Shown here: positions 1-6,101 of the stretch, in pieces
Position numbering within the stretch: position 1 is the stretch's first letter
Layout: each line of letters opens with the position of its first letter
Assembly: GCA_028065135.1 (NCBI GenBank)
Contig: JAPTWR010000110.1
Span: 1 to 8,412, forward strand
DNA from: Acidithiobacillus sp.
GTDB taxonomy: Bacteria > Pseudomonadota > Gammaproteobacteria > Acidithiobacillales > Acidithiobacillaceae
Length of the DNA stretch: 8,412 bases
Reading direction: 5' to 3'
Made by a program: the position numbers and the translations under genes
The notes under the pieces: model-generated
Database searches by the model: none
What the model saw: the letters and a program-made list of their open reading frames with translations, nothing else
Told to the model about the DNA's origin: nothing

Positions 1-112
1 GGTAGCCGTGGCTCTCTACCACCAGCGGGGCGGCACCCTGCCGCGGTGCGGCCAGGACATGAATGGCCGGGGGCTGTGCCGTGGGCAGAAAAGGGGGTTG
101 GTCCGCTTGCAT
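1..112 (-). CDS. Divergent gene of unknown function, 5' end only (partial)
   Basis: The minus strand is open from an ATG at 112-110 to the window edge, giving 37 residues that begin MQADQPPFLPTAQPPAIHVL and end near LVVESHGY. A GGAGG Shine-Dalgarno (complement of 117-121) lies 4 bases before the ATG, and a candidate sigma70 promoter lies just upstream. These two signals are the main reasons to call a gene. The N-terminus is proline and alanine rich, has no hydrophobic signal segment, and I do not recognise a family. It is divergent from galE, so the two genes share the 113-296 intergenic region. Alternatives are chance openness in GC-rich DNA, or the tail of a plus-strand gene: plus frame 2 stays open to a stop near 111-113. 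Confidence 0.5.
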   Translation of the reverse strand, partial: MQADQPPFLPTAQPPAIHVLAAPRQGAAPLVVESHGY

Positions 113-116
113 TAAT

Positions 117-121
117 CCTCC
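117..121 (-). promoter_or_regulatory. Shine-Dalgarno of the divergent partial gene
   Basis: The complement reads GGAGG followed by ATTA and then ATG at 112-110. It is the strongest ribosome-binding site in the first 300 bases and fixes the start of the minus-strand gene. Confidence 0.5.
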
Positions 122-136
122 ATCGTTTGGGAGCCT

Positions 137-165
137 ATTGTGGGGAAGGGGGGGGCGGGCGTCAA
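137..165 (-). promoter_or_regulatory. Candidate sigma70 promoter with a poly-C spacer, reading toward the minus-strand gene
   Basis: On the minus strand TTGACG (165-160, 5 of 6 matches to the -35 consensus) is followed after exactly 17 bases by CACAAT (142-137, 4 of 6 matches to the -10 consensus). Transcription would start near 130 and leave a short leader carrying the GGAGG. The 17-base spacer is almost entirely C and contains a run of eight C (155-148). The assignment is by eye only. The -10 is imperfect, and such a G/C-rich spacer is unusual. Confidence 0.35.
142..159 (+). repeat. G-rich tract with an 8-G homopolymer (possible G-quadruplex or slippage site)
   Basis: The plus strand shows G4 at 142-145, then AA, G8 at 148-155, C, and G3 at 157-159. 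Four G-runs separated by loops of 1-2 bases can be drawn, so an intramolecular quadruplex is possible. Eight-base homopolymers are also classic slipped-strand sites, and this one falls in the spacer of the candidate minus-strand promoter. No conventional promoter for galE could be identified in the rest of 113-296. Confidence 0.4.
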
Positions 166-296
166 ATAAGCTGCTGTGTGGCGCGGGATTGGACTGTTAG
201 GAGGGTGGAATGGTTCCGGGCTTGCGGGGTCCCCGGTGCTGGCAAAGTGCGGTGCTTCGGGTGATGATGGTAAGGGGTGTTTTTGAGGTGGAGGCT

Positions 297-1307
297 ATGC
301 GGATTCTGGTGGTGGGCGGGGCGGGGTATATTGGTTCGCACATGGTCAAGCGTCTGACCCGGGACGGCCATGAGGTGGTGGTGCTGGATAATCTCAGTAC
401 CGGGCACCGAGAGGCGGCGCGTTTTGGCGAGATGGTGGAAGGGGATTTGGCGGATTCGGCCTTGTTGGATCGTTTGCTGGGTCAACGCCCCTTCGCTGCA
501 GTGATGCACTTTGGTGCCTATAGTCAGGTGGGTGAGTCCTCTCAAGAACCAGCGGCGTACTATCGCAACAACGCTGCCTATACCCTGAATCTGCTGGATG
601 CTATGCGTGCCCATGCGGTGCATCTGTTGGTGTTTTCCTCCACGGCGGCGGTGTTTGGGGAGCCGACGTATATTCCCATTGACGAATCTCACCCTTTGCA
701 CCCCCTGAATCCTTATGGACGCAGCAAACGCATGGTGGAGGAAATTCTCGCGGATTATGAGCAGGCCTATGGCTTGCATTGGGCAGCCTTGCGCTACTTC
801 AACGCGGCGGGAGCGGATCCTGAAGGAGATTTGGGCGAGCAGCATGAGCCGGAAACGCATCTGATTCCCATCGTCTTGCAAGTGGCTTCCGGACGGCGTT
901 CGGAGCTGCAGGTTTTTGGTGATGATTATGATACGCCAGATAGTACCTGCATTCGGGATTATGTCCATGTGACAGACCTTTGCGATGCCCATGCGCTGGC
1001 TCTGGACTATCTGTGTTCCGGGCGGCCCAGCCGGGCGTGGAACCTGGGCACCGACGCGGGCTTTTCGGTCAGGGAGGTCATCGATGCCGCACGGCGCGTG
1101 ACTGGCCGGGCGATTCCAGTGCGGATGATGCCGCGTCGGCCGGGCGATCCGGCGCGGCTGGTGGCCGATAGCGCTGCGGCGCGGCGGGATCTGGGCTGGC
1201 GACCTCAGTTTCCCGATCTGGAGACTATGATCAGCCATGCTTGGCGCTGGGAGTGTCGGATGAGGGATGGAGATCTTCCTTTGACCAAGGGGGTACCAGC
1301 GCGGTGA
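297..1307 (+). CDS. galE: UDP-glucose 4-epimerase (GalE-type NAD-dependent sugar epimerase)
   Basis: A 336-residue extended short-chain dehydrogenase, the usual GalE length, predicted to interconvert UDP-glucose and UDP-galactose in the cytoplasm. The Rossmann NAD-binding loop GGAGYIGSH lies at residues 7-15. HFGAYSQVGES (71-81) matches the family's second conserved block. T116 in FSSTAAVFG holds the catalytic Ser/Thr position, and the catalytic pair is Y140/K144 in NPYGRSK. RYFNAAGADP (166-175) and the substrate-binding RDYVHVTDL (220-228) follow. I chose ATG 297, where the family N-terminus MRILVVGGAGYIGSH starts. It is preceded by GAGGTGGAGG at 285-294, and the frame is open further upstream to 210 without homology. 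Its stop overlaps the next start in GTGA, so it heads a coupled operon. Related UDP-sugar epimerase specificities (for example GlcNAc) cannot be excluded. Confidence 0.93.
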   Translation: MRILVVGGAGYIGSHMVKRLTRDGHEVVVLDNLSTGHREAARFGEMVEGDLADSALLDRLLGQRPFAAVMHFGAYSQVGESSQEPAAYYRNNAAYTLNLLDAMRAHAVHLLVFSSTAAVFGEPTYIPIDESHPLHPLNPYGRSKRMVEEILADYEQAYGLHWAALRYFNAAGADPEGDLGEQHEPETHLIPIVLQVASGRRSELQVFGDDYDTPDSTCIRDYVHVTDLCDAHALALDYLCSGRPSRAWNLGTDAGFSVREVIDAARRVTGRAIPVRMMPRRPGDPARLVADSAAARRDLGWRPQFPDLETMISHAWRWECRMRDGDLPLTKGVPAR

Positions 1308-1645
1308 TTGCTGTCGTTCTCATCAACTGGAACGGCGCTGCCGACACTCTGCGTTGTCTGCGGGCGCTGGCGGATCTCGGTGGGAGGCAGACGCAGGTGA
1401 CGGTGGTGGACAACGGCTCGGAAGCCGCGGATCTGGAGCGCCTGCGCTTGGGCATCGCCCGCTGGGGTCTTGCGGTGGAGCTGGTGGAAACGGAGGAGAA
1501 TCTGGGCTTTGGCGGTGGCTGCAATGTCGGGATGCGCCTGGCCCTGGAGCGGGGGGTGGAGTTCGTCTGGCTGCTCCATGATGACGCGATGCTCCATCCC
1601 GATGCCTGCCAAGACGCGGCTACAAGAGCAGGGTGCGGCGCATGA
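1304..1645 (+). pseudogene. Truncated GT2 glycosyltransferase, N-terminal fragment
   Basis: From a GTG overlapping the galE stop (GTGA, 1304-1307), this reads 113 residues of a GT2 (GT-A fold) nucleotide-sugar transferase and then stops. It holds the sugar-nucleotide binding strand VVLINWN, VTVVDNGSE (32-40), NLGFGGGCNVG (66-76) and an acidic HDD (92-94) where the intact paralogue at 6102 has NND. Similarity to that paralogue runs to about residue 104 and then becomes unrelated tail. GT2 domains of this type need about 250-290 residues, and the acceptor half including the WEDAD-type region is absent, so it should not be an active enzyme. It could be translated as a stub that couples galE to the membrane protein through the ATGA overlap at 1642-1645. 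Confidence 0.8.
1392..1576 (+). repeat. Direct repeat copy 1 (185 bp, within the GT2 fragment)
   Basis: Aligned without gaps to 6220-6404 at an offset of 4,828 bases, only three positions differ (1480, 1481, 1557). The 88 bases before it (1304-1391) differ from the partner at about 31 positions, and identity falls again after 1576, so the identical block has sharp edges. It encodes the central nucleotide-binding part of the GT2 domain. Confidence 0.9.
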
Positions 1646-4365
1646 GCCTTTTGAAAGCGGAGCGGTTTCGTCCTGGTGAAAAAGAAAACAGGCCCGTGAA
1701 CAGAAGTGGTCCGCTGGAATGGCTGGATCGCTATCCCTCGCTGCCGATTCTTTTTCTGATCCTCCTGCCTTTTCTCGTCGAGTTGCCTCTCACTATTTTT
1801 GGATTAAGCAACAATCCAATCTGGTTTAATTCTGGTGTCGTGTCCGGAATGCATCCGGGTTTATTGCCAGGTTCACCGCCCTACATAGACCCTAATGTGG
1901 GCTTCACTACCCAAGCTCTGGGTCGCCTGGCCGCGGAGGACTGGTTTTGCGGTGTGATTCCTTGGTGGAACCCGTATTCCGGTATCGGCCTGCCTCTTGC
2001 AGGAGAGATGCAACCTGACGCCTTCTTCCTGCCTTTCGTGCTCCTTCTGCTGCTTCATAACGGCGTGTTATGGCTCAAGATCGCCATGCAGATATTCGCC
2101 GGCTTGGCCACCTTTGCCCTGCTGCGCGAACTGAACCTGGGTCGTCTGGCTGCCTTAACCGGAGCTGCGTTATATGCATTGAATGGTACATTTGCGTGGC
2201 TGCCGGGACCTGTTGCTGTTATCAACACGATCCCTTTTCTCCCTTTGCTGCTGTATGGTATTGAAAGGGCCCGCCGGGAGGACGGTGCGCGGGCCATCGT
2301 GTGGGTTGGGCTTGCCATCGCCGGTTCCCTGCTGGCGGGCTTTCCGGAAGCAGCCTATCTCAACGGTCTATTCGCTCTTGCATGGATGCTTTATCGCTTC
2401 TTTCGGGAGCAACGGCGCTGGCGCTTTGCCGGACGGGTGGTTTATGGGGGATTCTTAGGATTGCTCCTCGCGGCGCCTTTGCTGGTGGCATTTTATGATT
2501 ACCTTATGATCACCAGCAGCCTGACGTCGCATGTCTTTGGTGAAGCGTTTTTACCCATTCAAGCGCTTTCCACCCTGTATTTACCCTATGTGTATGGCCC
2601 GATATTTCACACGGCCGGAAGCGGGGTGCTCGGTGATGTGTGGGGGAATGTGGGCGGTTATGCCGGGATTCTCCTGGTTTTCCTCGCCTGCATGGGAGCT
2701 ATGGCGAGTGGCCGGGAACGGGGCCTGCGCTGGCTGCTGCTGGGCTGGGTGCTCCTTGCCTGGGCCAAAAGTTTCGGCTTTACGCCGGTGATGGAGATCA
2801 TGAACCACATCCCGTTGCTGCGGGACGTGGCATTTTTCCGATATTCACCGCCGAGTTGGGAGATGGCGTTGGCCATTCTTGCCGCTCTGGCGCTGAATGA
2901 TCTGCGTCAGGGCTTGCCGCGGCTTCGCTGGCCGTTGGTGTGGACGCTGGGGTCTTTGGCCCTGGCAGCATCTATTGCCTGGCCCTGGCACGCATCATGG
3001 GGTTGGCCGTTTGCACAGGCAGAAAAGATGGCCATGCTAATGGGCGCGGCCGTCCTTTGGGCGGTCATGGGCTTGGCACTTGTCCTGCTTGTCTGGTTCT
3101 GTTGGAAGGGGGAACGGCGGCGCTGGGCCCTGGCCGTTATGGTAATGATGGATAGTGCTGTGTTATTTATGGTGCCGGAATTGTCCGGCGTCCATCCCGG
3201 TGAGGTGGACCAACCTGCGATCATTTTTTTGCGCACCCATCTGGGATTGTCGCGTTTTTATACTTTGGGGCCCATAGAGCCAAATTACGCCGCATATTTC
3301 GGCGTTGCTAGTATCAACCATAATTATCTGCCAATAGATTCCAATTGGGTAGATTATATGGAAAAGAATCTTTTCCCTTCCATCAGAAAATCCGGCGGTG
3401 TAATTTTTTGGTTGCCCTGGTATGGTAACAATACCGGAGCAAACGCATTGCCTGAGTTTTTTCGTAATTATGAAAAAGTCGGGGTTCGCTATGTTGTCAC
3501 CAACAAAGGACAAACCCTGATGTCATCCCTGACCATTCCTACAGGAACACGGGATAATACCCCCCTCGCTTTGGGGCCTGGAGAGTCTGGGGAGGTTTCC
3601 TTCGATGTTCCTGAAGATGCAAATCTGCAAGGCGGACTGAGGGCCATCGGTGTGTTTCAAGGTAATTATGGTTATACGACAAACGGAGCATTAGCAGTCA
3701 AAGTTTGCACAGTTATAAACATCTGTGTCACCGGCAGCAGGCCGCTTTCGGAGTCGGTCAACAACAGTGTCTTCTCCATCCCTCTGAAACGGCCTCTACA
3801 GGTGAATCCTGAAGAGCCGCTAAACATCACCTTCAGCCATGTCGGCGGGAGTAAGCCGGAGGCACTTTGGTTATGGCCACAAGCACCTGGTTTTTACCAG
3901 ATAGTAACCGGACCAGCGGGTTCGTTTCCTGGTAAGGCGCTGCAACTCTCCCTGGAATACGGTAATTCCGATATGCCGGGCACGAGAATGGTTTATTCCG
4001 ATGCGCTCATGGAAATCTGGGAACTGCCCCATCCCGCACCTTACTATACGGTACTGCACGGGGACTGTCGGCTCTCTGCAGGGACGCGAGACAACCTGTT
4101 TGCACAATGCCGCACCCCGGCCACCCTGCTGCGCCGGGAACTCTACATGCCGGGCTGGGCGGCTACCGTCAATGGTGTCAGTATGGCAGTCTCTCCTCAT
4201 GGGGAAATTTTCCAGACCATTCCCCTCGGAGCAGGAAAGAACATGATCCGCTTTCATTTCGCGCCCCCTTATGTTGATTATGCATGGATCGCTTTTTTTC
4301 TTGGGCTAGCCGGGGTGCTTTGGCAGAGTGTTAGAAAACAGGAAACGAAACCTCATGAGGACTGA
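1642..4365 (+). CDS. YfhO-like GT-C fold membrane glycosyltransferase
   Basis: A 907-residue polytopic protein with about 14 hydrophobic segments between residues 34 and 512, a large hydrophilic, probably periplasmic domain (about 515-875) and one C-terminal membrane helix (877-894). The first extracytoplasmic loop has the GT-C layout: an aspartate in YIDPN (D83) and PWWNPYSGIGLPL (107-119). Near the C-terminus, ELYMPGWAATVNG and the segment to PLGAGKNMIRFHFAPP resemble the YfhO family ending. Such proteins use a lipid-linked sugar and transfer it to a surface acceptor. I chose ATG 1642, which overlaps the GT2 fragment stop in ATGA and has AGGG 8 bases upstream; GTG 1633 would add three residues. 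The gene overlaps the following gtrB-like gene by 11 bases. It is visibly AT-richer than its flanks (line 3421-3480 has 22 G/C in 60). Acceptor and sugar are unknown. Confidence 0.8.
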   Translation: MSLLKAERFRPGEKENRPVNRSGPLEWLDRYPSLPILFLILLPFLVELPLTIFGLSNNPIWFNSGVVSGMHPGLLPGSPPYIDPNVGFTTQALGRLAAEDWFCGVIPWWNPYSGIGLPLAGEMQPDAFFLPFVLLLLLHNGVLWLKIAMQIFAGLATFALLRELNLGRLAALTGAALYALNGTFAWLPGPVAVINTIPFLPLLLYGIERARREDGARAIVWVGLAIAGSLLAGFPEAAYLNGLFALAWMLYRFFREQRRWRFAGRVVYGGFLGLLLAAPLLVAFYDYLMITSSLTSHVFGEAFLPIQALSTLYLPYVYGPIFHTAGSGVLGDVWGNVGGYAGILLVFLACMGAMASGRERGLRWLLLGWVLLAWAKSFGFTPVMEIMNHIPLLRDVAFFRYSPPSWEMALAILAALALNDLRQGLPRLRWPLVWTLGSLALAASIAWPWHASWGWPFAQAEKMAMLMGAAVLWAVMGLALVLLVWFCWKGERRRWALAVMVMMDSAVLFMVPELSGVHPGEVDQPAIIFLRTHLGLSRFYTLGPIEPNYAAYFGVASINHNYLPIDSNWVDYMEKNLFPSIRKSGGVIFWLPWYGNNTGANALPEFFRNYEKVGVRYVVTNKGQTLMSSLTIPTGTRDNTPLALGPGESGEVSFDVPEDANLQGGLRAIGVFQGNYGYTTNGALAVKVCTVINICVTGSRPLSESVNNSVFSIPLKRPLQVNPEEPLNITFSHVGGSKPEALWLWPQAPGFYQIVTGPAGSFPGKALQLSLEYGNSDMPGTRMVYSDALMEIWELPHPAPYYTVLHGDCRLSAGTRDNLFAQCRTPATLLRRELYMPGWAATVNGVSMAVSPHGEIFQTIPLGAGKNMIRFHFAPPYVDYAWIAFFLGLAGVLWQSVRKQETKPHED

Positions 4366-5368
4366 AGAGCAGAACTTAACAGGGCGAGCAGGCAGCGCGC
4401 CAGAAATCGCGATTCTGATTCCCTGTTATAATGAGTCGCCCACCATCGACAAGGTGGTGAAGGATTTTCGTCGCGCCTTGCCGGAAGCATCCATTTACGT
4501 CTATGACAACAATTCTCAGGATGATACCGCATCCACAGCGGCCGAAGCCGGTGCCGTTGTTCGCCGTGAAGATATGCAGGGAAAGGGTAATGTAGTAAGG
4601 CGGATGTTCCGGGACATCGAGGCCGATTTCTATATTTTGGTGGATGGTGATGATACTTATGATGCCGAAATCGCGTCGCAGATGCTGCGCCTGGCCATGG
4701 AAGAACCCTGTGACCTGGTGAACTGTATCCGTCGTGGGACGGAACAGGAGGCGTACCGCAGGGGCCATCGTTTTGGTAACCAGATGTTGACCGGGATGGT
4801 ACGGTATATCTTTGGAAATCGTGTCCAGGACATGTTGTCTGGCTATAAGGTGCTGTCTCGCCGTTTCGTCAAATCTTTTCCAGCACTATCCGGAGGCTTC
4901 GATATTGAAACGGAACTCACCGTCCACGCCCTGGAGCTATCCATGCCGGTGGCGCATGTGGAGGGTGACTACCGTGGCCGATCCGAAGGGTCCGAGAGCA
5001 AGCTGCATACCTATCGGGACGGACTGCGCATCCTCTGGTTGATTGGCATCCTGTTCAAGCATGAAAGGCCATTGCAGTTTTTCTCGTGGATCGGGCTGGT
5101 ACTGATGTTGATTTCCTTGGCCCTGGGTATTCCGGTAGTGCTCCAGTTCCTGCAAACGGGTTTGGTAATTCGCCTTCCAACCGCGGTGTTGGCCATGGGA
5201 ATTATGCTGGTGGCGTTTTTGAGCATTGTAACCGGGCTTATTCTCGACACTGTCACACGTGGACGGCGGGAGGCCAAGATGCTTACCTATCTGCGGTATA
5301 GTGCTTGTCAAGCGCCGCTGGGGCGAAAAAGCCATGCGGCTGCTAGCACGGATAAGTCGGCCAGTTAG
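4355..5368 (+). CDS. Polyprenyl-phosphate glycosyltransferase (GtrB/CsbB/DPM1-like GT2)
   Basis: A 337-residue GT2 enzyme with a cytoplasmic catalytic domain (about 15-235) and two C-terminal membrane helices (about 241-265 and 275-300). That architecture fits enzymes moving a sugar from a nucleotide donor to undecaprenyl phosphate. Visible motifs are ILIPCYNES (20-28), YDNNSQDDT (50-58), the metal-binding VDGDDTYD (96-103), DMLSGYKVLSRRF (159-171) and GGFDIETELTVHA (180-192). The GYK..SRRF and FDIETEL blocks fit the dolichyl/undecaprenyl-phosphate sugar synthase group better than polysaccharide polymerising GT2s. I prefer ATG 4355 (AGGA 11 bases upstream); GTG 4328 would add nine residues. 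It overlaps the YfhO-like gene by 11 bases and is followed after 2 bases by the GtrA gene, so the three are almost certainly one translational unit. The sugar could be glucose, galactose or an amino sugar. Confidence 0.88.
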   Translation: MRTEEQNLTGRAGSAPEIAILIPCYNESPTIDKVVKDFRRALPEASIYVYDNNSQDDTASTAAEAGAVVRREDMQGKGNVVRRMFRDIEADFYILVDGDDTYDAEIASQMLRLAMEEPCDLVNCIRRGTEQEAYRRGHRFGNQMLTGMVRYIFGNRVQDMLSGYKVLSRRFVKSFPALSGGFDIETELTVHALELSMPVAHVEGDYRGRSEGSESKLHTYRDGLRILWLIGILFKHERPLQFFSWIGLVLMLISLALGIPVVLQFLQTGLVIRLPTAVLAMGIMLVAFLSIVTGLILDTVTRGRREAKMLTYLRYSACQAPLGRKSHAAASTDKSAS

Positions 5369-5370
5369 TT

Positions 5371-5766
5371 ATGCGGTTTCCTAAAACCGAGATTATCCTC
5401 TTTTCTCTCGCCGGTGTGACAGGATTCCTCGTGGACGCCGACATGGTTTGGACACTTACCAGAGAAGGTGTAGATCCCATCACTGCGCAGGCTATCGCCT
5501 TTACCGTGGCTGTGACCGTGACGTGGCTACTGAACCGGCGGTTTACCTTCGCCCAGCATGCCAGCCCCAACTGGCTACGGGAGTGGCTGCATTATGTGGC
5601 GGCCAACTCTATCGGTGCCGTTGTCAACAATGGCGTATACGTGCTATTGGTCGTGAGCATAGCGTTTTTCTCACGGGAACCGGTTTTGGCTGTCGCTGCC
5701 GGATCGTTGGCTGGTCTGGTCTTCAACTTTACTGCATCCCGGGCATGGGTATTCCGTTCTCGCTGA
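5371..5766 (+). CDS. GtrA-family membrane protein, probable lipid-linked sugar flippase
   Basis: A 131-residue protein with four predicted membrane helices (about 7-28, 37-54, 72-97 and 101-122), the standard size and topology of the GtrA/GtcA family. The family features LNRRFTF (54-60), just after helix 2, and FNFTASRAWVF (118-128), at the C-terminus, are present. GtrA proteins are thought to help flip undecaprenyl-phosphate-linked sugars made by the partner GT2 across the inner membrane. The start is 2 bases after the preceding TAG with no clear Shine-Dalgarno, so translation probably depends on reinitiation from the gtrB-like gene. It is the last intact gene of the cassette. Upstream of residue 30 a conserved-looking aspartate pair (VDADMVW) sits at the end of helix 1. 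Confidence 0.9.
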   Translation: MRFPKTEIILFSLAGVTGFLVDADMVWTLTREGVDPITAQAIAFTVAVTVTWLLNRRFTFAQHASPNWLREWLHYVAANSIGAVVNNGVYVLLVVSIAFFSREPVLAVAAGSLAGLVFNFTASRAWVFRSR

Positions 5767-5772
5767 TGTGGC

Positions 5773-5850
5773 CCCCTATCAACCCACCCTTGCGGATGCA
5801 GCAAACGCATGGTGGAAGGTGTTGGTTGATTGCCGGTGGGCCTATCGCAA
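5773..5850 (+). pseudogene. galE remnant, frameshifted scrap
   Basis: A 19-base exact match, GCAGCAAACGCATGGTGGA, links 5798-5816 to galE 721-739. The similarity extends in protein terms. One frame reads PLSTHPCGCSKRMVE, against PLNPYGRSKRMVE around the catalytic Y/K of galE. After a 2-base net loss the next frame reads VLVDCRWAYR, against ILADYEQAYG. The catalytic tyrosine is replaced by cysteine and a stop follows in the first frame, so this is decayed DNA, not a gene. The surviving piece is about 26 codons long. It sits directly after gtrA and before the second GT2 gene, mirroring the galE-GT2 order at the left. Confidence 0.5.
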
Positions 5851-5852
5851 GG

Positions 5853-6089
5853 ATGATTAAACGATCTCTTCTGAAACCGTTGCGGCAGGCCCTTGCCAAA
5901 TCGCCTGCGGTATGCCTGTTGGGTCCGCGGCAGGTGAGCAAAACGACGCCTGCGCTGGAACTTGCGGAACCATTGGGAGGACTTGCCACCATTGCGCCGT
6001 GGCGCTCCAGCCATAGCTCCAGGCTAGTCGGTGGTGAGCGACATAATCTCCGCCAAGTGGATTATACGTCTGCATGCCCCATGGTTTAA
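5853..6089 (+). pseudogene. Truncated AAA_14/DUF4143-type ATPase, N-terminal remnant
   Basis: From ATG 5853 the frame gives 78 residues. The first 40 look like the start of an AAA_14 (DUF4143) ATPase: MIKRSLLKPLRQALAKSPAV, LLGPRQVSKTT and ALELAE. Full proteins of that family run to roughly 370-430 residues; here similarity is lost near 5972 and the rest is unrelated. The P-loop reads GPRQVSKT (24-31), with serine at residue 29 where the family has glycine before the lysine, a change expected to harm nucleotide binding. Truncation and damaged Walker A together argue for a remnant. In the family these genes are often solitary and mobile, and their function is poorly defined. Confidence 0.6.
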
Positions 6090-6090
6090 T
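5973..6090. other. Intergenic remainder before the GT2-GT4 gene, nothing recognised
   Basis: This is the part of the 335-base gene-free gap left after the galE and ATPase scraps. Neither strand gives a recognisable protein. A CATAAT at 6042-6047 could be a -10 element for the downstream gene, but no acceptable -35 lies 16-18 bases upstream. No terminator hairpin with a T-run was seen after gtrA. Confidence 0.4.
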
Positions 6091-6094
6091 GAGG
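6091..6094 (+). promoter_or_regulatory. Shine-Dalgarno for the GT2-GT4 gene
   Basis: GAGG lies 7 bases before ATG 6102. It supports that start over the in-frame ATG at 6135, which aligns better with the usual GT2 N-terminus but has only a weak AGGT upstream. Confidence 0.55.
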
Positions 6095-6101
6095 CTTTTA
6101 C

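Noticed and set aside
46..264. Plus-strand 72-codon frame upstream of galE
   Set aside because: Gly/Arg/Trp-rich product without recognisable motif, no ribosome-binding site, and it runs across the G-rich tract and the candidate minus-strand promoter.
162..1238. Long minus-strand open frame opposite galE (358 codons)
   Set aside because: It is the antisense of a clear galE with all family motifs. Its product is rich in His, Arg, Pro and Gln without domains, typical of antisense frames in GC-rich DNA.
6042..6047. CATAAT as a -10 box for the GT2-GT4 gene
   Set aside because: Matches 5 of 6 consensus positions, but no sequence resembling TTGACA occurs at proper spacing, so a promoter cannot be supported.
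5857..6075. Minus-strand frame in the gap containing DYVAHHRLAWSYGWSATA
   Set aside because: Briefly looked like a transposase scrap, but no transposase motif, terminal inverted repeat or target duplication could be found.
5448..6089. Plus-strand 213-codon frame running through gtrA into the gap
   Set aside because: The first two thirds are out of frame with the convincing GtrA protein. Only the tail from 5853 shows family similarity, and it is reported as an ATPase remnant.
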